Shown here in pieces: positions 42,550 to 50,073 of a DNA stretch of 64,000 nt; the first letter of the stretch is position 1; each line of letters starts with the position of its first letter. The notes beneath the pieces are model-generated. The model did no database searches. It was not told where the DNA came from and saw only the letters and a program-made list of their open reading frames with translations. The DNA lies in assembly GCA_029564595.1 (NCBI GenBank), contig JAKQPS010000176.1, positions 62,001 to 126,000 of the forward strand, in the 5' to 3' direction. The position numbers and the translations under genes are program-made. This DNA is from a bacterium (GTDB lineage Bacteria; UBP15; UBA6099).

Positions 42550-43388
42550 ATCCAGACGAGAAACTTCTTGAGAGCGCGGGACTTTCCCAGACCGCCCCCG
42601 GCGTCTGGACAAGAGGCGCGGCGGACGGCCTGCTCGAACGCGTCGCCCGCGCCGACATCTTCGTGTCCGACCTCGACGAATGCATGTTCCCGGCCATCAC
42701 TCAGGGCGAGGCCGCCCGCTCAGTCATCCACCGCGTCGCCACCGGCCCCGGCGTCCCCAACCGCGTCCCTCTGCTCTTCAACATGCTCTTCCACGCCGGA
42801 GCCATCCTCATCCAGCAGCGGATTCAGGAAATCACCGGCGACATCCAGAACTCCCGCCTCATCAGAAGCTTCGAGAACCTCGCGCGCGGCGTCCCCCTCT
42901 CTTACTTCGAGGATGCCGCAGACGAACTCCGCGACACCTATTTCGACTCGGTTCCGGAGACGTTCTCCCTGTTCATGAACCGGGGCGTCCGGTGCGGCGT
43001 CATCAGCCTCGGCCTAGACATCGTAATCCGGCGGCTGCTCTCTCACCTTGAAACCGCCAAGGGCCTCAACTTCGAGTTCTTCGACTGCACGCACGTCCGG
43101 GCCGATTCAAAAGGAAGATTCGCGGGATATCTGCCGGAAAAAACATATACTGAAAACGACGCCAAGCGGCGGCTGCTATCAGCTCGGTGCGAGATGTACA
43201 AGGCCGGCATGTGCGTCGTCGTCGGACACGACAGGGACGACCTCAAGATGTTCGAGGAGGCGCGGCGGCGCGGCGGAGTCGCCATCGGTTTCAGGCCCGT
43301 CCCGGAGAACTATCCGCTTCTTGACGCCGCCGTCTTCGGCTCCGACTGGCGGCCCCTGTTCGAGCTTCTCTCCCCCGCGTTCAACTGA
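42546..43388 (+). CDS. HAD-superfamily phosphatase
   Basis: A 280-residue HAD hydrolase. Motif I is FVSDLDECMFP (nucleophile Asp and acid Asp two later, DLD), motif II the Ser in GVISLGLD, motif III a Lys in the TENDAKRRLL region, and motif IV VVGHDRDDLKMF with the metal-binding Asp residues. A helical cap of about 100 residues lies between motifs I and II. The start is a GTG overlapping the kinase stop (GTGA), so the kinase and the phosphatase are made together. That pairing hints at a sugar-phosphate pathway in which one adds and the other removes a phosphate, as in GDP-heptose synthesis, where GmhB removes the second phosphate. Confidence 0.82.
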   Translation: MNPDEKLLESAGLSQTAPGVWTRGAADGLLERVARADIFVSDLDECMFPAITQGEAARSVIHRVATGPGVPNRVPLLFNMLFHAGAILIQQRIQEITGDIQNSRLIRSFENLARGVPLSYFEDAADELRDTYFDSVPETFSLFMNRGVRCGVISLGLDIVIRRLLSHLETAKGLNFEFFDCTHVRADSKGRFAGYLPEKTYTENDAKRRLLSARCEMYKAGMCVVVGHDRDDLKMFEEARRRGGVAIGFRPVPENYPLLDAAVFGSDWRPLFELLSPAFN

Positions 43389-43413
43389 GCGTCTAATCGG
43401 CCCTGTCAGTAGT

Positions 43414-43451
43414 TGATTTGTCTATTATCTCCTTATATGATACTTATAAGA
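43414..43451 (+). promoter_or_regulatory. promoter and palindromic operator of the IrrE-PIN pair
   Basis: TTGATT (43414-43419), a 17-base spacer and TATGAT (43437-43442) form a good sigma-70 promoter. The -10 box is embedded in an inverted repeat, CTTATA (43433-43438) with TATAAG (43446-43451), and CTTATAAG (43444-43451) is itself an 8-base palindrome near the start point. This is where an autorepressor would bind. Confidence 0.6.
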
Positions 43452-43462
43452 GGCAGTAAAAA

Positions 43463-44608
43463 ATGAGCAGAGTGCCTGTGCGCGCAAATGTTTTGATGTG
43501 GGCGATTGAGCGCTCCGGCTCGACTATGGAGAAAATCCAAAAGGATTTTCCTAAAATCCGGGAATGGATATCCGGCGAGAAGCTGCCGACGTTTAAACAA
43601 CTTGAGGAGTTCGCAAAGAAAACCAGAACTCCTTTTGGGTTTCTGTTTCTTGATGAGCCGCCTGAAGAACAACTGCCTATTCCTCACTTCAGAACTATGG
43701 CGGATGACGAGATTTCAAAACCCAGCCCGGATTTGACCGAAACAATATACGCTATGCAATTGCGTCAGTTCTGGATGCGCGATTTTCTCATTCAAGAAGG
43801 CCATGAGCCGCTTGATTTCGTGAAATCCTCGAACATAGAAGACTCCTCGGTTTCGGTCGCCGAGCGCATGAGGTTCGCGCTTGGGCTGGAAGCCGGATGG
43901 ACGGAACAGAGCCCTACTTGGCAAGAAGCTCTTGTGGAATTCCGAGACGCGATCGAGCGCGCGGGCATCCTAGTCTTCTTTAATGGGATAGTAGGAAACA
44001 ACACGCATCGAAGACTTGACCCCGGCGAATTCCGAGGGTTTGTGATATCCGACGAATACGCGCCCTTGATTTTCGTGAACAATGCGGATTACAAAGCCGC
44101 TCAAATGTTTACTCTCGCGCATGAATTAGCCCATGTGGTGTTCGGCAGCAGCGCCGCGTTTGATCTTCGCGAAATGCAACCCGCGAACAACGCCGTTGAA
44201 AAAGCTTGCAATAAGGCCGCCGCGGAATTTTTAGTTCCTGAGCGCGAAATGCTCGGATTGTGGGCCGACGCTCAAAGACAGCGCGAGCCATATCAGTTTT
44301 TGGCAAGGCGATTCAAAGTCAGCGAGGTTGTGGCCGCTAGAAGGGCTTTGGACTTAAACCTTATAGGCAAAGGTTCTTTCTTCGATTTCTATAACGAACA
44401 CAAAAAACGCTTTTTTAAAATCAAGCAGGGCGGCGGCAATTATTACAACACTCAAAACGTTCGGCTGGGACGCAGGTTCGTTTCCGCTGTAGCGACCGCC
44501 GCGAAAGAAGGAAAAATGCTTTATTCCGAAGCCTACGATTTAACGGGCCTTTACGGAAAAACTTTCGATAATTACGTGTCCAAAACTCTCGCTGGAGTCG
44601 CATGGTAA
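43463..44608 (+). CDS. XRE/ImmA-IrrE family metallopeptidase, putative antitoxin-regulator
   Basis: A 381-residue COG2856-type protein. The N-terminal 60 residues resemble a helix-turn-helix of the XRE kind (LMWAIERSGSTMEKI, WISGEKLPTFKQLEEFAKK). A zincin domain follows with H220-E-L-A-H224 in LAHELAHVVFG and a later Glu-rich region (NNAVEKACNKAAAEFLVP) carrying the third ligand. The C-terminal 130 residues include VSEVVAARRALDL. Such proteins cleave or bind repressors and in many genomes form toxin-antitoxin-like pairs with a PIN-domain gene. Here the next gene, a DUF4411 PIN protein, overlaps by seven bases. The palindromic operator in the promoter fits autoregulation. GAGG lies eight bases before ATG 43463. 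Confidence 0.87.
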   Translation: MSRVPVRANVLMWAIERSGSTMEKIQKDFPKIREWISGEKLPTFKQLEEFAKKTRTPFGFLFLDEPPEEQLPIPHFRTMADDEISKPSPDLTETIYAMQLRQFWMRDFLIQEGHEPLDFVKSSNIEDSSVSVAERMRFALGLEAGWTEQSPTWQEALVEFRDAIERAGILVFFNGIVGNNTHRRLDPGEFRGFVISDEYAPLIFVNNADYKAAQMFTLAHELAHVVFGSSAAFDLREMQPANNAVEKACNKAAAEFLVPEREMLGLWADAQRQREPYQFLARRFKVSEVVAARRALDLNLIGKGSFFDFYNEHKKRFFKIKQGGGNYYNTQNVRLGRRFVSAVATAAKEGKMLYSEAYDLTGLYGKTFDNYVSKTLAGVAW

Positions 44609-45105
44609 TAGAAAACGCGGTGTACATCCTTGACGCTGATGTCTTTATTCGAGCCGCCCGCGATTATTATGCGTTCGATATTAACCCTCAATTCTGGGAA
44701 AAATTGGTTCTACTTGCCGAGGCCGGACGCATTGCCAGCGTCGACAAAGTCAAACTTGAGCTTGACAGAGGCAACGACGCCCTGAAACAATGGGTGAATC
44801 AACGATTCTCAAAAGCCTTCAAATCATGCGATGACGAAGAAGTGACAACCGCTTTCGCTGACACGATGAAATGGGTCAACGCTCAGCAACAATTCGCCAT
44901 TGCGGCAAAATCCGATTACGCTTCTAAGGCTGACGGTTGGTTGGTTGCTTATGCTAAAGCGAAGGATTGTGTCATAGTAACTCAAGAGAAATATGCCCGG
45001 GAAGTAAGAAACAGGGTGCCGATTCCGAACATTTGCAAGGCATTTGACGTGACTTGTGTCGATACATTTGAGATGTTGCGAAACCTCGGCGTTGTTTTTC
45101 TTTAA
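44602..45105 (+). CDS. PIN-domain protein, DUF4411 family, putative toxin
   Basis: A 167-residue protein of the DUF4411 branch of PIN-like nucleases. The first acidic residues are in AVYILDADVFIRA (D11, D13), a central Glu lies in VKLELDRG, and the C-terminal acidic and neutral residues are in SKADGWLVAYAKA and VTQEKYA. This is the usual distribution of the metal-binding carboxylates of a PIN ribonuclease. COG2856-DUF4411 pairs were predicted to be toxin-antitoxin systems from gene neighbourhood surveys. It overlaps its partner gene by seven bases and ends just before the uvrA promoter. Confidence 0.85.
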   Translation: MVIENAVYILDADVFIRAARDYYAFDINPQFWEKLVLLAEAGRIASVDKVKLELDRGNDALKQWVNQRFSKAFKSCDDEEVTTAFADTMKWVNAQQQFAIAAKSDYASKADGWLVAYAKAKDCVIVTQEKYAREVRNRVPIPNICKAFDVTCVDTFEMLRNLGVVFL

Positions 45106-45118
45106 CAACGATTATAAT
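45092..45118 (+). promoter_or_regulatory. candidate promoter of the uvrA gene
   Basis: A perfect TATAAT at 45113-45118, with TTGTTT (45092-45097) 15 bases before it, lies 46 bases upstream of the ATG. No LexA-type palindrome is visible here. Confidence 0.4.
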
Positions 45119-45163
45119 AACCGGTGTCGTTAAGCGCGCAAAAGCGCGCTTGGAAAGAATTCC

Positions 45164-48013
45164 ATGTCCGGCGAAAAGATAACCATACGCGGCGCGAGGC
45201 AGAACAACCTCAAGGACGTCTCTCTGGAGATTGCCCATGAGCGGCTGACCGTCTTCACCGGCGTCAGCGGCTCCGGCAAATCTTCTCTCGCGTTCGACAC
45301 TCTTTTCGCCGAAGGACAGCGGCTGTTCGTCGAATCCCAGTCCACTTACGCCAGACAGTTCCTTCAGCGGCTGGACAAACCCGACGTGGACTCCATCGAG
45401 GGTCTTCGCCCCGCCATCGCCGTCCGCTCCAAGAACACCTACAGGACTTCCCGCTCCACCGTCGGAACGGTCACCGAAATCTACGACTACCTGCGCCTGA
45501 TTTATTCGAAAATCGGCAAGCTTATCTGCCCCGACTGCGGAAACCCGGTTTCCGCGGCGACCACAGACGAGATGATTGACGCGGCGCTCGAAAAATTCTC
45601 CGGCGGCAAGGTCTACGTGCTGGCCCCCCTCGATTTTTCCGAAAAAATGACCCCAGAACTGTTGCGGGAGGCCGCGCGGGCGCGCGGCTATTCCTACATC
45701 TTGGCCGGCGACGGCCCGGCGATAGACTTGGAATCCGCCGACGAAAAAACGCTCGCCGCCGCGCTCTCCGCCCCCGCCACGAAATCCGCTAAAAAAAGCC
45801 GCTCCGGCTCTCCGGAATCCCGCTCCCTTTTCATCGTGGTGGACAGGCTGACGGTCTCGCCGCATAAACGCAAACGCATCGCCGACTCCATCGAGACGGC
45901 TGTCCGCGAGGGCGACGGCGTGTTCGCCGTCCAACCCGCCGACGGCGGCGAACGGCTTTTCCTAACATCCCGCCCTCAATGCCTCAAATGCGGAACCACC
46001 GCCGTGCGCCCCTCACCGCAACAGTTGTCCTTCAACAGCGCTCTTGGCGCTTGCCCGGCCTGCAAAGGCTTCGGCGACACTTATGAAATCGACATGGACG
46101 CCGTAGTCCCCGACAAATCGAAATCGCTCCGCGACGGAGCCATCGAATGCTGGGAAACGCGCGGCATAAAAAAATACGCCCACAAGATGTTCAACAAAGA
46201 CGAAGACGAGCTGGGCGTCCGCCCCGACGTGCCCTTCGAAGACCTCTCCGAAGAAGAGCTTGACCGCCTCATGAAGGGCAAAGGCGAACTCTACGGCATC
46301 GAGCAGTTCTTCGACGAAATGAGACAGAAAAGCTACAAGGCCTCCAACAGGTTTTTCCTTTCGAGATACAGGACGCTTCGCAAATGCCGCGAATGCGGCG
46401 GAACCCGCCTCAACCCCGTCGCTCTCAGCGCGCTTATCGGCGGCAAAGACATCGCCGAGCTAGGCTCCATGCCCGTATCCGATCTGCACGACTTCTTCCG
46501 CGCGCTCGACCTGTCGGCCTCCGAACGCGAGGCGGTGAAACTCCCCCTCGACGAAGTGGCGTCGCGGACGAAATACCTTCGCGACATCGGCCTCGGATAC
46601 CTGACTCTCTGGCGGCTTTCGCGCACGCTCTCCGGCGGAGAAATGCAGCGCATCCACCTCGCCGGACACCTCGGCTCCCGCCTCACCGGAACCCTCTACG
46701 CTCTGGACGAGCCGACCGTCGGCCTTCATCCGAGGGACACCGACCGCCTCATCCGCGTCCTCAAAGACATCCGCGACCTCGGCAACACCGTCGTCGTGGT
46801 CGAACACGACCTTCAGGTGATGAACGCCGCGGACGACATCGTAGACATCGGCCCCGGCCCCGGCGAACGCGGCGGCGAAATCGTTTTCTCCGGCCCGCTC
46901 CGCGATTTTAAATCTTCCGCAAAAACCATGACCGCCGACTACCTGACTGGCAGAAAAAAAGTTTCCGACTTCAAACGGCAGCGTCCGGCGACGATGAAAA
47001 AACGCGGCGCGGCCATTGTCAAAAACGCCCGACTGCACAACCTCAAAAATATCGATGTCGCGTTCCCCATCGGATTGTTCACTTGCGTCACCGGCGTCAG
47101 CGGCTCAGGCAAAAGCACTCTGGTGTGCGACCTGCTGCACCCTCTCGTCGCTTCCTCGCTAGACTCTGGAGACGGGCCTCCCGAAGACGCTTGCGGCGGC
47201 GTGTCCGGCGAAGCCTCCATCTCTTTCGTCGAGATGACCGGACAGGACCCGCCCGCTCTCTCCCCGCGAGCAAACTGCCTCACCTATCTGGGCGTCTTCT
47301 CAAATGTCAGACAACTCTTTGCCGACACCGAGGACGCCCGACGACGCGGACTCGGCCCCGGCGCTTTCTCTTTTAACACCCCAGAAGGCCGCTGCCCCAA
47401 ATGCGAAGGCGCCGGCTTCGTTCAAATCGACATGCAGTTCCTCGCCGACATATTGGTCGCCTGCGACGCCTGCGACGGCTCCCGCTTCCTCCCGAACGTC
47501 CTCTCTGTCCGCTACAAGGACAAAAACATAAACGACATCCTGTCGCTCACAGCGTCCGAAGCCATCGAGTTCTTTGCCGGGACAAAACCGCTCATCAGAA
47601 AACTCGTCGCTCTCGAAGAAGTCGGTCTCGGATACATCCGCATCGGCCAGCCCCTCAACACAATGTCCGGCGGCGAATTGCAGCGCCTGAAGATATCCCG
47701 CGAACTCGGCGCCGCGCGCGGCGAAACTGGGCTCTATATCTTCGACGAGCCGACTATGGGGCTGCACTGCTACGAAGTCGCCAAGTTCCTTTCCTGCGTG
47801 GACAAACTCGTCAGCGGCGGCCACACCGTCGTTGTCATAGAGCACAATCTGGACGTCATCGCCCAAGCCGACCACGTAATCGACCTCGGCCCCGAAGGCG
47901 GAGACGCCGGTGGTCGCGTGGTGGCCGCCGGAACCCCGGCGGACATCGCCGCCTGCCCGGACTCCGTCACAGGCGTCTTCCTCGCTCCCATACTTAAAAA
48001 ATCCCCGCGCTAG
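45164..48013 (+). CDS. uvrA: excinuclease ABC subunit A (UvrA) family protein
   Basis: A 949-residue UvrA-family ATPase that recognises damaged DNA with UvrB. The first ATPase half has GVSGSGKSSLAFDTLFAEGQR, RTLSGGEMQRIHLAG and LYALDEPTVGLHP. The second half has GVSGSGKSTLVCD, NTMSGGELQRLKISREL and YIFDEPTMGLH. The zinc modules are CPDCG, CLKCG..CPACKGFG, CRECGG and CPKCEGAGF..CDACDG. In the stretch where standard UvrA reads DQSPIGRTPRSNP, this protein reads TGQDPPALSPRANC, and a Lys/Ser-rich insert (TKSAKKSRSGSPES) is present near residue 210. It may be a divergent UvrA or a UvrA2-type paralogue that acts without UvrB. It has a normal length and stands alone. Confidence 0.85.
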   Translation: MSGEKITIRGARQNNLKDVSLEIAHERLTVFTGVSGSGKSSLAFDTLFAEGQRLFVESQSTYARQFLQRLDKPDVDSIEGLRPAIAVRSKNTYRTSRSTVGTVTEIYDYLRLIYSKIGKLICPDCGNPVSAATTDEMIDAALEKFSGGKVYVLAPLDFSEKMTPELLREAARARGYSYILAGDGPAIDLESADEKTLAAALSAPATKSAKKSRSGSPESRSLFIVVDRLTVSPHKRKRIADSIETAVREGDGVFAVQPADGGERLFLTSRPQCLKCGTTAVRPSPQQLSFNSALGACPACKGFGDTYEIDMDAVVPDKSKSLRDGAIECWETRGIKKYAHKMFNKDEDELGVRPDVPFEDLSEEELDRLMKGKGELYGIEQFFDEMRQKSYKASNRFFLSRYRTLRKCRECGGTRLNPVALSALIGGKDIAELGSMPVSDLHDFFRALDLSASEREAVKLPLDEVASRTKYLRDIGLGYLTLWRLSRTLSGGEMQRIHLAGHLGSRLTGTLYALDEPTVGLHPRDTDRLIRVLKDIRDLGNTVVVVEHDLQVMNAADDIVDIGPGPGERGGEIVFSGPLRDFKSSAKTMTADYLTGRKKVSDFKRQRPATMKKRGAAIVKNARLHNLKNIDVAFPIGLFTCVTGVSGSGKSTLVCDLLHPLVASSLDSGDGPPEDACGGVSGEASISFVEMTGQDPPALSPRANCLTYLGVFSNVRQLFADTEDARRRGLGPGAFSFNTPEGRCPKCEGAGFVQIDMQFLADILVACDACDGSRFLPNVLSVRYKDKNINDILSLTASEAIEFFAGTKPLIRKLVALEEVGLGYIRIGQPLNTMSGGELQRLKISRELGAARGETGLYIFDEPTMGLHCYEVAKFLSCVDKLVSGGHTVVVIEHNLDVIAQADHVIDLGPEGGDAGGRVVAAGTPADIAACPDSVTGVFLAPILKKSPR

Positions 48014-48053
48014 AAACTTATACGATATATTACTTGATTTTACCCATTGTGCC

Positions 48054-48082
48054 GGGTGCCACCCACAACCCTGTTGTGGGTG
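48054..48082. repeat. GGGTGCCACCC hairpin, downstream of uvrA
   Basis: GGGTGCCACCC is followed by CACAACC and its partner GTTGTGGGTG, forming a tight hairpin. Two related hairpins lie at 54783 and 54981. There is no T-run, so it is unlikely to be a terminator. It looks like a REP-type palindrome. Confidence 0.6.
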
Positions 48083-48141
48083 TGCGATGAGCAAAACCAA
48101 TTAAGAGTAGGTATATATAGTTGAATTGATTGTGTCAGATA

Positions 48142-49359
48142 TTAAAACAGGTCTTCGAAGCGGGAAACGTCTTCCAATATGAAGTCGGGGTTGAGCGCGC
48201 GCATCTGTTCGACCGCCTCTAGGCTCTTTATCCCTGTGAGAACCACCGCCGACCTCGCGCCCATCGTTCGCGCGGCTATAAGGTCGCTCAGCGAATCCCC
48301 CACAATGAGCGTCCGCTCCCCAAGCTCCTTCGGCAGGGGCAACGGCATCTCCAACAGCTCGTCTATCGAGGCGTCCGGATGTATCGCGCGCAGATACACG
48401 TAAGGATGCGGTTTGGCAATAGACGCCGGGCGGCCCTGCCCGGAAAGATGCTTCTCCGCTTCGTGTATCTCCCTGTGCGTCGATATGTGGCGCGGGTCGA
48501 AAAAATGATACAGCCCCCAACTCTTCAGAGGTATCATTATCTCGTCGTACGGCCGCCCGGTGGCTATTCCGAACTTCATGCCCGCTTCCTTCAGCAATGA
48601 CAAACCCGACAGTATCCCTCCCAGCGGAATCACCGGCGCCTCATACTGTATCGTCCCAAGTTTCGGAATGGCGCTTATCCGGCTGTCGTTGTCCTTCAGG
48701 TACAGAAGGTCTCCGAGATACCGCTCTTGGAACAGCGCGACTACCAAGTCCCACATCGAGCCGCGCCTCTCGAACTCCGGCGCGCTCAGCCCCGTCCTCT
48801 CCAGCCGCCACTCGTTGACGCGCTCGACGAACGCCACCGCCCTTTTAGCCGGATCGTCCGCCCCTCCGTTCGCCGCCGCCTCTTTCATCCTCTTCCTGAC
48901 GAACGACATGAAATACGCGCCAAGCGAATCCATCTTCTCAAGCGACATCCTTCGCTCCGGCAGCATAGCTCCGAAAACAGAGAGCGTTTCCGGCGCGAAC
49001 GGCTTCTCAAAAAGCGCCCCGGCGTCCCTCCTCGGCTGCGCCTCCGCCATCAATTCAATCAGATACAGCGCGAACGAAAAATACGCCAGATCCCAGTTCG
49101 TGTTTATCCCGTTGTTCCTCAGCAGCGCTATGAAAGCGGGCGACACGAAATGCTCGAACGCCACCGGCGCGCCCGATTTGTGCAGCACGCTCAGCATCGT
49201 GTCGTCGATCAGCCCTGTGAACTGTTTGCTGTATAGCAATTCAAGGACGGTGTGGTCGGCGGCTGACCAGTATTCGGCCTCGCCCGTTATCACTCCGTCC
49301 ATATCGAATATCACGGTGTCTATCTTATGAAACTTGTTCCTGTCGGCCTGAGTCGCCAT
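48142..49359 (-). CDS. HAD-superfamily phosphatase of the HisD/HisB-like operon
   Basis: A 405-residue HAD hydrolase. Motif I is VIFDMDGVITGEAEYW (nucleophile and acid DMD), motif II the Thr in FGIATGRPYDE, motif III the Lys in SIAKPHPYVYL, and motif IV LIVGDSLSDLIAA with GDSLSD. Between motifs I and II there is an unusually long cap of about 200 residues with helical segments. The C-terminal part, ARSAVVLTG, is the usual end of phosphoglycolate or trehalose-phosphatase-like enzymes. It is the third gene of an operon with HisD-like and HisB-like genes, 30 bases after the latter. A phosphatase is needed in histidine synthesis (histidinol phosphate), but this one is not like HisB-N or HisN. Confidence 0.82.
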   Translation of the reverse strand: MATQADRNKFHKIDTVIFDMDGVITGEAEYWSAADHTVLELLYSKQFTGLIDDTMLSVLHKSGAPVAFEHFVSPAFIALLRNNGINTNWDLAYFSFALYLIELMAEAQPRRDAGALFEKPFAPETLSVFGAMLPERRMSLEKMDSLGAYFMSFVRKRMKEAAANGGADDPAKRAVAFVERVNEWRLERTGLSAPEFERRGSMWDLVVALFQERYLGDLLYLKDNDSRISAIPKLGTIQYEAPVIPLGGILSGLSLLKEAGMKFGIATGRPYDEIMIPLKSWGLYHFFDPRHISTHREIHEAEKHLSGQGRPASIAKPHPYVYLRAIHPDASIDELLEMPLPLPKELGERTLIVGDSLSDLIAARTMGARSAVVLTGIKSLEAVEQMRALNPDFILEDVSRFEDLF

Positions 49360-49389
49360 GGATACGCCCGTCCGTTCTCCGCTCCCGCC

Positions 49390-50028
49390 TCAATCCTTCT
49401 TGAGCGAGACCTTTCCCTTCACGCCGGGAGTCGTCCCCGCGCGCCACGGGCACGGCTCGAACGCCGCCCGCAGAGCTTCCGCGAACGCCCTGAACGCGCT
49501 CTCCCAGACATGGTGCGGATTGTCCCCGCGCAACAGGTCGAGATGCGCCGTCGCCCTCGCCCCCTGCGCGAACCCGTCGATGAACGTCAACAGGTCCGCC
49601 TGCTGCATGTCCTCCACCAGTTCCCCTCTCTCCCTCAGCGCGTCCCCTGCCACGAACAGCGCCCTGTCCTCGAAACTCACCACCGCCCTGCACATCGCCT
49701 CGTCTATGCACGCCACCGCGCTTCCGCTCCCGTTTATTCCGCCCTCCAGCTCCCTCATGAACAGTTCCCTGTACGCCTCTCCAAGCGACAGCCCCACATC
49801 CTCGCATATAACGTGCGTCAGCTTGAAGTCCGGCATGTCCACGTCCACTTCGAGGTTCACGCACCCCCGCCACGATATCGTCTCCAGCATGTGGTTGAAG
49901 AACTGCAACGGCGTGTTTATCTTCTTTTTGAAGTCGGCGTCCCGCGCGCCGCGCCCAAGCTTCAAGACTATCTTGGACTCGTTGGTCTCCCGCTTCACGG
50001 TTATCATATTCGTTTTTTCGGCCATCAT
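49390..50028 (-). CDS. diverged imidazoleglycerol-phosphate dehydratase (HisB) homologue
   Basis: A 212-residue protein of the IGPD fold. The order of motifs is that of HisB: INTPLQFFNHMLETISWRG, LTHVICEDVGLSLGEA, and NPHHVWESAFRAFAEAL, then GVKGK near the end. Several manganese or catalytic positions differ. The second His of FxxHMLxxxxxHG is Arg54. The HHxxED motif is H72-V73-I-C-E76-D77, with the second His missing. The EHFFRS segment is replaced by LLTFIDGF. The HH near the C-terminus is kept. The enzyme may thus bind one metal or act on another substrate. GGAGG precedes ATG 50028/50025. It lies between HisD-like and HAD genes in one operon. Confidence 0.75.
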   Translation of the reverse strand: MMAEKTNMITVKRETNESKIVLKLGRGARDADFKKKINTPLQFFNHMLETISWRGCVNLEVDVDMPDFKLTHVICEDVGLSLGEAYRELFMRELEGGINGSGSAVACIDEAMCRAVVSFEDRALFVAGDALRERGELVEDMQQADLLTFIDGFAQGARATAHLDLLRGDNPHHVWESAFRAFAEALRAAFEPCPWRAGTTPGVKGKVSLKKD

Positions 50029-50073
50029 CCGCCTCCGTCCGGGCGATCCCCGCAGGGCCTCGCCGCCCGCGAG

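Noticed and set aside
41518-42612. Long minus-strand frame opposite the GHMP kinase
   Set aside because: Antisense to a clear kinase with conserved motifs. No ribosome site and no recognisable domain.
44972-45934. Long open frame on the minus strand opposite the start of uvrA
   Set aside because: It lies antisense to the conserved UvrA motifs and its translation is a Gly/Arg/Phe-rich shadow without any family pattern.
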